DNA from: Shewanella maritima
Lineage (GTDB): Bacteria > Pseudomonadota > Gammaproteobacteria > Enterobacterales > Shewanellaceae
Length of the DNA: 64,000 nt
Reading direction: 5' to 3'
Assembly (NCBI RefSeq): GCF_004295345.1
Contig: NZ_CP036200.1
Span: 1,922,001 to 1,986,000 of the forward strand
Of this stretch, positions 8,300-18,230 are shown in pieces. The notes under the pieces are model-generated. The model was not told where the DNA came from. It worked only from the letters and a program-made list of their open reading frames with translations, and searched no databases. How positions within the stretch are numbered: position 1 is the stretch's first letter; the number at the start of each line of letters is the position of its first letter. The position numbers were made by a program, and so were the translations under genes.

Positions 8300-9271
8300 A
8301 TGACTCAAACAAACCTTAACAAAATCAAAGATCTTGATGTATTTGAGCTATTCGTATTCAAGTATATATTCGAGCACAAGCACGCCAATAATGTTGCTAA
8401 ACTACTGAATGTTTCGGCGCCTAAAGTCAGTCGTAGTTTAAGCAATTTACGCAACACCTTTGATGATGAACTCTTCTATCGACGACAAGCGGAGCTAAAA
8501 CCTACTCCCGTCGCCAACGGCCTTTACGACAGCATTTGCGAGTTTTGCCGTATCGTTGAAAAATTAGAAACCCCCGTGACACCAGCTCAGGCTACACAAG
8601 AAGAGCAAGTGCTGCATATTGCGGTGCCGCAAATCTTATTTACTGGTATAGCAAGAAGCCTAAAACATGCTCAAGACCAAGGCAGAATAACTAAAGTACG
8701 TTTGCACTCATGGCATGAGAACACGGCTGACGACATCTACAACGGTAAACTGGACTTTGGTGTTGGTTTTGAAAATGCGCTTAGCAAAGAGCTAACCATC
8801 GCTCCCTTGGGGCACTTACAAGCTTTGTGTGTGGTTGGAGCAGAAGATCACCCAATTTGGTCTCAACATGAAAATGTCAGACTCGAACACTTAACCGAAT
8901 ACCCCTTCATTTATATTGCTGAAGCAGGCTTTAACGATAAAATAGATCCTTTCGAATTGTATTGTCGCAACCATGGCCTGACTCCAGCCAAAATAGAAAG
9001 CGTTTCGCGAAGAGAAGAATGGTATAGCCACATGCTGAATATGGGCAGCTTGTCATTTCTCACACCAGTAGAAGCCGACTTTTATAAAGATGTACCTTCT
9101 ATTCATACCGAACGGTTATTAGATAAAGACTACTTCTCACTTCATGGTAGACAGCATGGTCCAATGCTGCATTTCATTGAAACCCAAAAACAATATCGCC
9201 ACTACAACAGCAAGCAACGCGAAGCCATTGCTGACGTTATTCGTCACGCCATTATTACCAAGCCTCATTAA
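8300..9271 (+). CDS. LysR-family transcriptional regulator
   Basis: This 323-residue protein has an N-terminal winged helix-turn-helix at about residues 12-70, with the characteristic run NNVAKLLNVSAPKVSRSLSN and DELFYRR. A LysR substrate-binding domain follows to about residue 300. The effector is unknown. It is read toward the decaheme cytochrome gene 180 bases downstream and is separated from it by a strong hairpin. The cytochrome is a candidate target, but nothing in the sequence proves it. No clear ribosome site precedes the ATG, which is common for autoregulated LysR genes. Confidence 0.85.
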   Translation: MTQTNLNKIKDLDVFELFVFKYIFEHKHANNVAKLLNVSAPKVSRSLSNLRNTFDDELFYRRQAELKPTPVANGLYDSICEFCRIVEKLETPVTPAQATQEEQVLHIAVPQILFTGIARSLKHAQDQGRITKVRLHSWHENTADDIYNGKLDFGVGFENALSKELTIAPLGHLQALCVVGAEDHPIWSQHENVRLEHLTEYPFIYIAEAGFNDKIDPFELYCRNHGLTPAKIESVSRREEWYSHMLNMGSLSFLTPVEADFYKDVPSIHTERLLDKDYFSLHGRQHGPMLHFIETQKQYRHYNSKQREAIADVIRHAIITKPH

Positions 9272-9291
9272 ACTGATAAGCAAAATACATG

Positions 9292-9330
9292 ATTTCAGTT
9301 TACAGAATTATTGATTCTGTAAACTGAAAT
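9292..9330. terminator. 17-bp perfect inverted repeat
   Basis: ATTTCAGTTTACAGAAT at 9292-9308 and its exact reverse complement at 9314-9330 flank a five-base loop. It lies 20 bases after the LysR stop. There is only a TTTG tail, so it may be a terminator or an operator for the cytochrome gene. Confidence 0.5.
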
Positions 9331-9450
9331 TTGCGTATCTAAATCTTTAATTCACAGTCACAAGTTAACAACCAAAAACTTACGTTTTAAGGTTATTTTA
9401 ATCATAGTTATCCTGCAGAAAACAAAAAATACCTAAAAAGGGATACTGCT

Positions 9451-11739
9451 ATGATGAGACATAAAAAATCACTTCTCGCGCTTGCGTTGATCACGGCATT
9501 CAGCATGACCGCATGTAGCGATGGTGAAGATGGTAAAAACGGTGAAAATGGCGAAAACGGTGAGAATGGTGAAAACGGCCTTCCAGCGGGTTCATTTACT
9601 GAACATGTTGCCACTGCTGCCGACTTTAAATTAACACTAAATCCAAACGACATTGTGGTGGTTGGCAGTGAACCATTCGCTTTGAAGTTTTCGGTCACAG
9701 GCAAAACTGAGCAAGGCAAAGAAGTGCCCTTCATGGGCCTTGATAAGATTGCTATCTATGTAACCAACCAGTATGAAAACACTGCAGAAGGTGGCGCGCC
9801 ATATTTATGGCAGAACAACGCCGTGGCAAACGATGCTGGTTACTCTATGTACTGTACCCCTGAAGGCAAGACAATTTCTTGGGGCAATGAAGTTAACGCT
9901 TGTACTTTAGTTGAAGACACAGAAAACCCAGGTACCTATACAGGAACATGGGAGCATGATGGTACAGCTCCGATTGTACTGGCAGATGGCAACGCAAATA
10001 ACCTGCATCGCGTAATGGTGCGTAGCTACAATGTGACTGATTTTTCAGGCAGCGGCATTTCCGACAAGCTTCTTTCAATGCCTATAGATTTTATTCCCGC
10101 CACTGGTGAACTAGCAGTATCAATGAAAGATGCAGTGTCTAACGAAGCTTGTATTAAGTGTCACGCAAGCCTTGATGGGTTCGCTGAGGACGATAGCCGT
10201 ATTGCAAATGTCCATGCCCACCACAATTATCAAGAAGTAGACAACTGTATCGCCTGTCATAACCCTGCGATTGCCGCCGATCAAAACGACCCAGACAAGG
10301 GCTATAACCCTAACTGGAACGCTATGATCCATACGATTCACGCCGGTCACCATTTAGATTTACAAGGTGAAGCAAAAGAAGAGTTTGGTGAAGTCGGTTT
10401 CCCTGATGAACTTCATGAGTGTACCGCTTGTCACGACAATGGCATGCAATGGCAAGAAAACATCTATGCTGAAGCATGTGTATCGTGCCACACCAACATC
10501 GACTTTGAAACTGGCGACAACCATGCTGGTATCATCCCTGGTGGTGACGAAGCATGTATCTTATGTCACGGTTCAGGTAGCTTAAGTCCAGCAGTAGCTC
10601 ACCAAGTAGGCCAGCGTGAAGAAGCACAAGGTAACTTCGTCATTGATATTCAATCAGTGGAAGTACAAGATTCAACAACGGCTGACATGAGCAACCTTGT
10701 GGTCACCTCAAAAGTCACCATGAATGGTGAAGCGCTAGATGCAACTACCTACGCAGAGATCACCGATTACATGACTAATGCTAATCGTCCATTCCTACTG
10801 GGTAAACTCAACCCTGAAACAGGTGCAATTGCACACGGCTATGGTAGTGACGGTTTATTCCGCCCTGCATTTACAGGTGGTACTCTAGCTGATGGTGGCA
10901 TGCTAACAGTTAGCCAAGAGTTCGCAACAGCGCTACTTGAAGGTCCTATCTACGCGACTGCAGAAGTTCAGTTATGTGCTAGCCAAACCAAGATTGTTAA
11001 GTGTGATTCCGACGCTTACCAACTTGCAGTAGCAAACACAGCCGAAACTAAGTACTTCAACCTAACTGATGCAAATGCTGACCCGGTAATGACACGTATT
11101 ACTGACCCTGAGCGCACCACGGTGAGCGAAGCTAAATGTAATGCTTGTCATGGTAACTTAACCCACATTAAAGGCTCTCACGGTGTCACTGAGTTTAGTC
11201 AATGTGTCGTTTGTCACAGTGAAAACAAAGGCAGTGTTCCAAGCTATCACCCAACAGTAACTTACAAAACTGATGACGTGGATGCTGATGGCAACGCTAT
11301 TTGGGCTGAAGTGCCAGGTCTAACATTCGCCAACCGCGACCTAGTGACAGTAGCTCACCGTTTCCACAATGCTCGTTGGGACGACACACCACTTGTATAC
11401 CGCGATGCAGAGGGCACACTACATGGATACCCAGCGCCTGAGGCAGACTGTCATGCTTGTCACAAAGAAGACAGCACGCTATTTGCAGCTGACGGTGGCT
11501 TAACATCTGGTAAGCGCGCAATTGAAACAGATGCAGGTTTTATCTCACCTGTCGCCGAATCATGCCGCAGCTGTCACGTGAAAGAGTCAGCTCTTGCTCA
11601 CTTCAAGAGTAATGGTGCTTACGTTCAAGATGATGCAGCTACCACAGCAGACTTACCAATTGAGTCTTGTGCAACTTGTCACGCGGAAGGTAAAACTTAC
11701 GGCGTAGATGTTGTGCACAACGGTAGCGCAGCGCACTAG
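9451..11739 (+). CDS. OmcA/MtrC-family decaheme c-type cytochrome, outer-membrane lipoprotein
   Basis: This 762-residue protein belongs to the surface cytochromes that pass electrons to minerals, flavins or other extracellular acceptors. The signal peptide ends in a lipobox (SMTAC), so the mature protein is a lipoprotein. Directly after it come seven collagen-like Gly-x-y triplets, four of them GEN. Ten CxxCH haem sites are present in two groups of five, at about residues 234-373 and 563-744 (first CIKCH, last CATCH). Beta-rich domains lie between them, including a CX8C pair near residue 510 of the kind that forms a disulfide in this family. It has no mtrA or mtrB partner nearby, so its porin complex must be encoded elsewhere or it works differently. 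It ends just before a row of hairpins. Confidence 0.93.
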   Translation: MMRHKKSLLALALITAFSMTACSDGEDGKNGENGENGENGENGLPAGSFTEHVATAADFKLTLNPNDIVVVGSEPFALKFSVTGKTEQGKEVPFMGLDKIAIYVTNQYENTAEGGAPYLWQNNAVANDAGYSMYCTPEGKTISWGNEVNACTLVEDTENPGTYTGTWEHDGTAPIVLADGNANNLHRVMVRSYNVTDFSGSGISDKLLSMPIDFIPATGELAVSMKDAVSNEACIKCHASLDGFAEDDSRIANVHAHHNYQEVDNCIACHNPAIAADQNDPDKGYNPNWNAMIHTIHAGHHLDLQGEAKEEFGEVGFPDELHECTACHDNGMQWQENIYAEACVSCHTNIDFETGDNHAGIIPGGDEACILCHGSGSLSPAVAHQVGQREEAQGNFVIDIQSVEVQDSTTADMSNLVVTSKVTMNGEALDATTYAEITDYMTNANRPFLLGKLNPETGAIAHGYGSDGLFRPAFTGGTLADGGMLTVSQEFATALLEGPIYATAEVQLCASQTKIVKCDSDAYQLAVANTAETKYFNLTDANADPVMTRITDPERTTVSEAKCNACHGNLTHIKGSHGVTEFSQCVVCHSENKGSVPSYHPTVTYKTDDVDADGNAIWAEVPGLTFANRDLVTVAHRFHNARWDDTPLVYRDAEGTLHGYPAPEADCHACHKEDSTLFAADGGLTSGKRAIETDAGFISPVAESCRSCHVKESALAHFKSNGAYVQDDAATTADLPIESCATCHAEGKTYGVDVVHNGSAAH

Positions 11740-11761
11740 GGTGAACCTTACCTTAAACATC

Positions 11762-11839
11762 TTGGAGCAGCTTCATCCCTGCGGCGGCTCCAATTTGTAA
11801 GATAACGTGGCATCACCCGCCGTTCATCAGCGTTATCTT
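11762..11839 (+). other. Two successive hairpins after the decaheme gene
   Basis: TTGGAGC at 11762 pairs with GCTCCAA ending at 11793, and AAGATAACG at 11799-11807 pairs with CGTTATCTT at 11831-11839. Together with the terminator that follows they make three tandem stems, probably protecting or ending the long cytochrome mRNA. Confidence 0.5.
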
Positions 11840-11841
11840 CC

Positions 11842-11871
11842 AAACGCCTCGGTCCCCACTGAGGCGTTTTT
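11842..11871 (+). terminator. Rho-independent terminator
   Basis: AACGCCTC at 11843-11850 pairs with GAGGCGTT at 11861-11868, and the stem runs straight into TTTTT. Confidence 0.85.
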
Positions 11872-12013
11872 CCTATCAACGCTCTGTCTCTATCAGTAAT
11901 AGGTCACCCTCACTGGGGCCCCAAACGGCAAACAGTGCGAAAACTTATAGATTTAAATCATGTAATTACGCCCTTTGAACTTGATTTAAATTCAATTCAA
12001 CAAAAACGCAGAG

Positions 12014-12029
12014 TGTGATCTAAATCACT
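12014..12029. promoter_or_regulatory. CRP-like site upstream of the hydrogenase operon
   Basis: TGTGATCTAAATCACT resembles the CRP consensus TGTGA-N6-TCACA, with one mismatch in the core. It is 215 bases upstream of hyaA. CRP controls anaerobic respiration in Shewanella, which makes the match relevant. Confidence 0.6.
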
Positions 12030-12135
12030 CATAAATATAAAGCTGAGACATTCTGTCTTTTCACACATTAAACAGGGATCGCAATCATAAATCTGCCGTG
12101 CATTTTTGTGACCCAAAGCACAAAACCTCACCAGT

Positions 12136-12149
12136 TTGATTTACATCAA
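12136..12149 (+). promoter_or_regulatory. FNR/EtrA box of the hydrogenase operon
   Basis: TTGATTTACATCAA is an exact FNR consensus. Its centre is 42 bases before a start site placed seven bases past the -10 hexamer TATATT at 12172-12177, the spacing of a class II activated promoter. Confidence 0.8.
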
Positions 12150-12171
12150 TTCTTAGTTCAAAGCTCAGCCC

Positions 12172-12177
12172 TATATT
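12172..12177 (+). promoter_or_regulatory. -10 element of the hydrogenase promoter
   Basis: TATATT lies 22 bases beyond the FNR box and about 50 bases ahead of hyaA. No -35 hexamer is needed at a class II FNR promoter. Confidence 0.5.
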
Positions 12178-12228
12178 GGAACAAATGGATACAAATTAAC
12201 CCATGTTCAATGATCAGAAGGTTAGCTT

Positions 12229-13365
12229 ATGGACACCCACTCAGCGCTCTACCAACAAGGTAAAAAACGCCTCGAATACCTACGCCAATTCGCGCCTAGG
12301 CAGCAAGTTTCACTAGAACAAAAAATGCAAGAAGCGGGCATCACCCGCCGTGAATTCATTCAATGGACTGGTGCCGTCACCGCTATGCTGGCACTGCCAC
12401 TACCCTTTAGTACCCTAGTTGCTGAAGCGGCAGAATTAGCCGACCGCGTGCCGCTAATTTGGTTGCACATGGCCGAATGTACTGGCTGCTCAGAGTCGTT
12501 AATTCGCACCGACACCCCTAATCTCGACACCCTCATTTTTGACCATATCTCCCTTGAGTACCATGAAACGCTCATGGCTGCAGCGGGCTGGCAAGCAGAG
12601 GAAAACCTTGAGCACGCCCTTGCTGAGTATCAAGGTCGTTACTTACTTGCGGTTGAAGGCGCGGTGCCAACAGCCAACAATGGCGCTTACTTAACCGTAG
12701 GTTGTAAGGGACATACCGGACTGCACATTGTTAAAGAAGCAGCAGAGCACGCTGCGGCAATTATCTCTGTGGGCACGTGTGCAGCATTCGGTGGTATTCA
12801 AGCTGCACATCCAAACCCGACGGGTGCCAAAGGTGTTGGCGCCGTGGTCAACAAACCCGTGATTAACCTCGGCGGCTGCCCGCCAAGTGAGAAGAACATT
12901 GTCGGCACTCTGATGTACTTCATCATGTTCGGTAAATTGCCTGCACTCGATATGTTTAACCGTCCTAAATGGGCATATGGTGCACGCGTACATGACAACT
13001 GTGAACGCCGCGGCCGCTTTGATGCTGGTGAATTTGTTGAAACCTTTGGTGATGAAGGAGCCAAACAAGGCTACTGCCTCTACAAGGTTGGCTGTAAAGG
13101 CCCTTACACCTATAACAACTGCCCTACTGAGCGCTTTAACCATCACACCAGCTGGCCAGTACTGGCAGGTCACGGCTGCATGGGCTGCTCTGAGCCTAAC
13201 TTCTGGGATGACATGGCAGACTTTGAACGCCCACTAGGCAGACAACTACTACATGGCATAGACGCAACAGCCGACACCATAGGTGCCGTCATTTTAGGCG
13301 CAACCGTTGTGGGTATTGGTGCTCACGCTGTCACTAGCCTTTTCGCTAAGCCATTGGAGGAATAA
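12229..13365 (+). CDS. hyaA: [NiFe] hydrogenase small subunit precursor
   Basis: This is the iron-sulfur subunit of a periplasm-facing, membrane-bound uptake hydrogenase that passes electrons from H2 through cytochrome b to quinone. The 378-residue precursor has a twin-arginine signal, with RR at residues 40-41 in ITRREFIQW followed by a hydrophobic stretch. Cluster ligands follow: C84 and C87 in ECTGCSES, then [19 protein letters not shown], and Cys-rich segments near the C-terminus ([33 protein letters not shown]). A C-terminal hydrophobic anchor near residues 345-370 marks the quinone-reactive type. It is first in an operon whose second gene follows after two bases. The FNR box upstream fits anaerobic expression. 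Confidence 0.93.
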   Translation: MDTHSALYQQGKKRLEYLRQFAPRQQVSLEQKMQEAGITRREFIQWTGAVTAMLALPLPFSTLVAEAAELADRVPLIWLHMAECTGCSESLIRTDTPNLDTLIFDHISLEYHETLMAAAGWQAEENLEHALAEYQGRYLLAVEGAVPTANNGAYLTVGCKGHTGLHIVKEAAEHAAAIISVGTCAAFGGIQAAHPNPTGAKGVGAVVNKPVINLGGCPPSEKNIVGTLMYFIMFGKLPALDMFNRPKWAYGARVHDNCERRGRFDAGEFVETFGDEGAKQGYCLYKVGCKGPYTYNNCPTERFNHHTSWPVLAGHGCMGCSEPNFWDDMADFERPLGRQLLHGIDATADTIGAVILGATVVGIGAHAVTSLFAKPLEE

Positions 13366-13367
13366 AC

Positions 13368-15070
13368 ATGAGTAATCGCGTCGTTATCGACCCTATCACC
13401 CGTATCGAAGGTCATTTACGTGTAGAAGTTGAGGTTGATGAAAACAACACCATTACTAAAGCCTGGTCCTCATCGACACTTTGGCGAGGCATTGAGGTCA
13501 TCCTCAAAGGCCGCACACCAATGGATGTTGGCTTAATTGTGCAGCGTATTTGTGGGTATGTACCTACTCGCACTACCGCTGCGGTACTGAAGCGGTTGAG
13601 AATGCATTGGGTGTTGAAATTCCGCTAAACGCTAAATACCTGCGCTCGCTCATGCAAACCTCGCTGTATATGCATGATCATATTGTGCACTTCTATCATC
13701 TGCATGGTTTGGACTGGGTTGATGTTGTGTCAGCGCTTAGCGCAGACCCAGCATTGGCAGCTCAGGAAGCACTGAAATACACCGCCAATCCGATTGCGGC
13801 AGGTGAAGGTGAGCTTAGAGCCGTTCAGGAACGTGTAAAAGGCTTGGTTGAAACCGGCAAGCTTGGCCCATTTGCCAATGCTTACTGGGGCAACGGTACC
13901 TATAAGTTCACTCCTGAGCAGAACCTAATTGCGGTTTCTCACTACTTAAAAGCACTTGAAGTACAACGTGTTGCGGCTGAAATGCTGGCTATCTTTGGTG
14001 GTAAGTCACCGCATCCACAATCCCTTGTGGTGGGTGGTGTGACAGCAATTCGTGACATGCTCAGCCCAGCGCGCCTGCAAGAATGGAAGCAAAAACACGC
14101 CATTGTTCATGACTTTATTATCCGCGCTTATAAAGCCGATATCGTCATGGCGGCAGCGGCATTTGGCAATGAGCCATCGGTACTTGGCGGCGTTAACGTT
14201 AACAGCTTCTTGGCCACCAGCGACTTCATTCTTGCCAATGGTGAGTACATGTTCGACTCAGGTGTGATCATGCACGGCGATTTAGCAGGCGTGAGTGATA
14301 TCGACCCTGACTCAATTAAAGAAGATGTAACCCACGCTTGGTACAAAGCCGATAGTGCTCAGCACCCGTACGATGGCACCACAGAGCCTAACTACACGGG
14401 CTTTGTTGAGCGTGATACGGTTTACGGCAAACTGCCAACAGTAGATGGCGATGGCAAATACTCTTGGGTGAAATCACCTCGTTACAAAGACGAGCCTGTC
14501 GAAGTTGGCCCATTAGCATCACTACTTGTGAGCTATGCTCGCGGTAACAAAGTCGTCGTTGATGCAGTGAATGGCTTACTGCAAGCCACAGGCCTGCCAA
14601 TTGAAGCACTATTCACCACCCTTGGTCGCACCGCAGCGCGCATGCTACAAACCGTGATTGTCGCTGAAGAAGGCTTAAAAACCTTTGAAGCCATGCTTGT
14701 GAATCTACAAAGCGATGAAAGCACTTATGTCACGCCAGAAATCGACCCGAATACTGACTATGTGGGTCACGCCATGATTGAGGCGCCGCGCGGCATGCTA
14801 AGTCACTGGGTGCGCATTAAAGGTGGCAAGATTGAGAACTATCAAGCGATTGTGCCAACCACTTGGAACTCTGGCCCAATCGACGCTAACGGCAAAATGG
14901 GACCTTACGAGGCATCACTCATCGGCCTTAAGCTCGAAGATCCAACCAAGCCGCTAGAAGTGATCCGTATTATTCACTCATTCGACCCATGTATGGCCTG
15001 TGCAGTACATGTGATGGACTACAACAAGCAAACCCTGGGTCAGTTCCGTATCGACCCTAACAGTTTGTAA
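13368..15070 (+). pseudogene. hyaB: [NiFe] hydrogenase large subunit, frameshifted at the active-site motif
   Basis: This is the catalytic subunit that holds the Ni-Fe(CN)2CO centre. The first frame (13368-13628) reads normally through QRICG and then goes out of register. The rest ([20 protein letters not shown] onward) continues in another frame to 15070. A single missing base near 13554-13556 explains it: TGTGGGTATGTACC stands where TGTGGTGTATGTACC would encode CGVCT. The break therefore falls between the two cysteines of the proximal L1 motif RxCGxC. With one base restored the protein is 567 residues, normal for the family. The distal motif DPCMACAVH and the short tail removed by the maturation protease are intact. 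Either the gene is newly inactivated or the sequence has an error here. Confidence 0.88.
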
Positions 15071-15100
15071 TTGACAGCAAACTATGGGGAAGGAGGGATT

Positions 15101-15766
15101 ATGGCTACTACAGCAACCCATACTCGGCAGCTAATATTCACGCCTGCCATTAGGATATTTCACTGGCTTAGAGCACTCGCCATCTTAGTGTTAGTGCTCA
15201 CCGGGTTTTACTTGTCTTGGCCATTTTTGGTGGCTCCTGCCACCAACGACATCCAGGTGCAAAGCTATATTCGCTTTGCCCATGTGGTGTTCGGCTTTGT
15301 GCTTACGGCCATCACCATTGTGCGTTTTTACTTGTTTTTCTTTTCTAGAAACGACATCGAGCGCCGCTCGTTTAAAGACGTAATGAGCCTTAATAGCTGG
15401 ATAGTGCAGCTTAAGTCTTATATCTGGATGGGGCACTTAAACAAAGCCGGTATTTACGGTCCACTGCAATTTGTGACCTATGTAGCAATATCATTCGTCG
15501 CTTTGTTTATTTGCATTACAGGTCTAGTTCTATATGCCAATGTTTACCATGAAGGACTTGGCGGCGCGCTGTGGGACGTATCAGCTTGGTTCACCGCGCA
15601 AATGGGTGGTCTCGCCAACATTAGAATTTGGCACCACTACCTCACCTGGGCATTTATTGTGTTTGTGGTGATTCACGTTTACATGGCGGTTTGGTCAGGT
15701 ATTCGCTTTAAGCACAACTCAGTGGACTCGATCGTCTCGGGTTATGACTATCACAAGGACCATTAA
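15101..15766 (+). CDS. hyaC: Ni/Fe-hydrogenase cytochrome b subunit
   Basis: This 221-residue dihaem cytochrome b anchors the hydrogenase and reduces quinone. It has four main membrane helices. Haem-ligand histidines are seen in IFHWLRALAIL, RFAHVVFGFVL and IWHHYLTWAFIVFVVIHVYM, as in the HyaC/HydC family. The ATG at 15101 is the start because AAGGAGGG lies just ahead of it; the frame is open further up to 15071 but without a ribosome site. It follows hyaB by 30 bases and precedes the protease gene by five. Confidence 0.93.
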   Translation: MATTATHTRQLIFTPAIRIFHWLRALAILVLVLTGFYLSWPFLVAPATNDIQVQSYIRFAHVVFGFVLTAITIVRFYLFFFSRNDIERRSFKDVMSLNSWIVQLKSYIWMGHLNKAGIYGPLQFVTYVAISFVALFICITGLVLYANVYHEGLGGALWDVSAWFTAQMGGLANIRIWHHYLTWAFIVFVVIHVYMAVWSGIRFKHNSVDSIVSGYDYHKDH

Positions 15767-15771
15767 TACTA

Positions 15772-16338
15772 GTGAATAACATATTATTGCTAGGTATTGG
15801 TAATGTATTGTACGCCGACGAAGGTGTCGGCGTGCACTTTACTAATTACATCAAGGACAAATACCAATTTAGCCATACAGAGCACCTGCTCGATATTATC
15901 GATGGCGGCACCCTTGCGCAGGGGCTTATTCCACTTATTAGTCGTTACGACAAGCTGATTATTGTCGATACCGTTAATTGCACCACCGCCAACCCTGGCG
16001 AAGTTTACTTTTTCGATTTTGACCAAGCGCCAGCTGAAATTGACTGGCAAGGCAGCGCCCATGAGGTAGAAATGCTGCAAACCCTAACCATGATGGACAT
16101 GGTAGGTGACCGCCCACAAACCCAAGTATTAGGCGTAGTACCCACCGTAATTGAACCTATGACGCTCGGGCTTACCCCATCGCTCCACGCCGCGATTCCG
16201 CTTATGGAGCGCACGCTTATCAACTACCTTGAGCAGCTTGGATTCAATACAAAAGCGCAAACTCAGATCACCATTGATGAGGTGATCCCCGATGCATATA
16301 AACGAGGTGGCAATCATGCAACATCTGATTCAGTTTGA
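15772..16338 (+). CDS. hyaD: Hydrogenase maturation protease
   Basis: This 188-residue endopeptidase cleaves the C-terminal tail of the large subunit once nickel is inserted. It has the family start LLLGIGNVLYADEGVGVH, in which Glu17 is a nickel ligand. DTVN near residue 65 and the His of SAHEVEMLQTLTM near residue 98 supply the other two ligands. It starts with GTG five bases after hyaC. Its end overlaps the next gene by 23 bases, so the two are probably translated together. The protease gene looks intact, although its substrate gene is frameshifted. Confidence 0.92.
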   Translation: MNNILLLGIGNVLYADEGVGVHFTNYIKDKYQFSHTEHLLDIIDGGTLAQGLIPLISRYDKLIIVDTVNCTTANPGEVYFFDFDQAPAEIDWQGSAHEVEMLQTLTMMDMVGDRPQTQVLGVVPTVIEPMTLGLTPSLHAAIPLMERTLINYLEQLGFNTKAQTQITIDEVIPDAYKRGGNHATSDSV

Positions 16339-18153
16339 GTTTATTTGCTCACAAGCCGTGCCGCTCTATGACCACTTATGTCAGCAGTACCAGCAGCACC
16401 CTAATGTCGAGATCCACACCGCGAAAATTATCGACGAGAAATTCAATTGCCGCTATGTATTGGAAGCTGACGGTGCACTGGCTGACTTGGAGCAGCTCGC
16501 CGATGATATTGCAGCGGATTTTCTACTATCTGTTTGGCTGCTCGACACCAAGATCACCCGTTTGGAGCATCCACAACTGGCAGCAAACAACACAAGCCAG
16601 CAGAAAGCCAGCGAGCAACAAGCAAATCATCAGTTTGCTCCGCTTAATTTTTGCCAGCACTGCCAGCCACAGTTTGCCGATAACCAACACTCGCAATTCG
16701 GTAATATCGATTTAGCCTGTGAACATTGCGGCGGCGAGACTAAATTGTCGGTCACCGAACGCGCCCTTACTACACAAGATATTTTTGCCTTTGCAGATCT
16801 GCTGCTCGATAAGCAAACCTTGCACTTACCAGATGACAACATGACGTTATCGATTGCTCAGCCTGGCAATGTGATGGAGCGCCCAGCAATTATCGTGTGT
16901 AACCCTAATGCGCTTAATGGTTATTTCAATGTCACTGAGCAACAAGTATTAGCACTATCAAGCATTGAAAAGCCTTGCTTAAAGCTGCACACCAATGAAT
17001 CAGGCATGCGTTGCATCAAAGCCCCATTAGTCGACGTGCAATTTGCCGACTCTCGCTTAATGGCAATCTTGTGTGAGCGTCTGCGCCAAAAAGGCATTAA
17101 TTGGCTGTATAGCCATTCAAATCAACCTGGGGAGCATCACGGTAATCCGCCACTAAAACTTGCCTGGATAAACCAACGTTGGGTTGCTAAGCAACAAGTT
17201 GCTGCAGGTCAATGTATTAGCCAGTTCCCAGCACTACACGATGAAGCGCAATCGCTGATCAGCAACCTGGCTTACACAGCAACAAGCAAAGGCAGCAGCA
17301 AGTTCATCCGCTGGCAAGCTATGCATACTCAAAACCAAGAGGTATTGCCTAAAACCCACGCAGCGCAATGCGCTATGCTAGCGGGACTACAGGCACAAAC
17401 GCCGCCACCTAAATGCAAAAAGCCCAAAAATGCCGCTGTGTTGTTTTTCAGCCGCTATCAAGCCAGCCAAATTGTCAGCCTCGATGGTCAAGGGCAAACC
17501 GAGCTATTCTTCGAGCTAGCGGCGATGCCAAGCTCAGGTTATGAGATTTGCCACTTGCTAAGTCAAAGCCGCGAAAAAGCCCTGTTGGATAAATTCAAGC
17601 AAGCCTACCCGAGTGCTACACCGCACTGCTTGATATTGAGCTCACTACCCATTCGCAATCACTTACCAGCTTTATGGCGGTTGCGGCTGCGATCATTGGC
17701 TGCAAAATCCACCACGACTCACCGGAGTCAATCACCCAGCAATTAGCCGACAGCTTTGTCGCAGATGCTGCTGCGTATCGTGGCAATAATGCACCGCGAG
17801 TGGACTTCCCACTCACTAAGGGCGAGGCGCACCGCAGTATTAACTGGTGTAAAACCTTGGGTACCTTGATGAGTTTTCGCCTAGCCGGTGAAACCGATAC
17901 CAAGATGCTGGCGTTTGCTTTCCATGACTCGCTCGCTGACTACCTAAGCAACTGGATTGAGCATGTGGATCAAAATATCGGCGTGCAACATCTAGTGCTT
18001 GCCGGTAGTGAATTCGACAATCCGGTGCTGGCACAGCGGATTAATTTGCGCATTGGTAACAACACTCCAATTTTGGTGAACCATCAATTAGATCTAGAAG
18101 GTGCAAATTTAGCAGTCGGAGGCATTTTTCTTGCGCAACGTCGACGTAAATAA
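16316..18153 (+). pseudogene. HypF-like hydrogenase assembly protein (HydE-like), frameshifted
   Basis: Two frames together encode about 612 residues. The first runs from ATG 16316, preceded by GAGGTGG, to the break. The second takes over near 17608-17611 with ECYTALLDIEL and continues to 18153. One missing C in TACCCGAG explains the shift. A zinc-finger-like pair (FCQHC ... CEHCGGE) lies near residue 120. The C-terminal half resembles the Kae1-type carbamoyltransferase part of HypF: compare HLVLAGSEFDNPVLAQR here with HVFCGGVFQNKVLLKQ in hypF downstream. Its place fits hydE of epsilonproteobacterial hydABCDE operons, but that equation is from synteny and memory. It may be a non-catalytic HypF paralogue. 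The frameshift could be decay or a sequencing error. Confidence 0.65.
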
Positions 18154-18230
18154 CAAATAAAGCAGACAAAATGGTATCCAGATAAAGGTATACCAATCAG
18201 CACAAATGGCTAACGCGGCAAGGAAATTAG

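Noticed and set aside
12691..13173. Long antisense frame within hyaA
   Set aside because: It arises from the codon pattern of the conserved hydrogenase gene and has no start signal.
13368..15070. Programmed frameshifting in hyaB
   Set aside because: There is no slippery heptamer or supporting stem near 13550, and the family is never made this way. A simple base loss is more likely.
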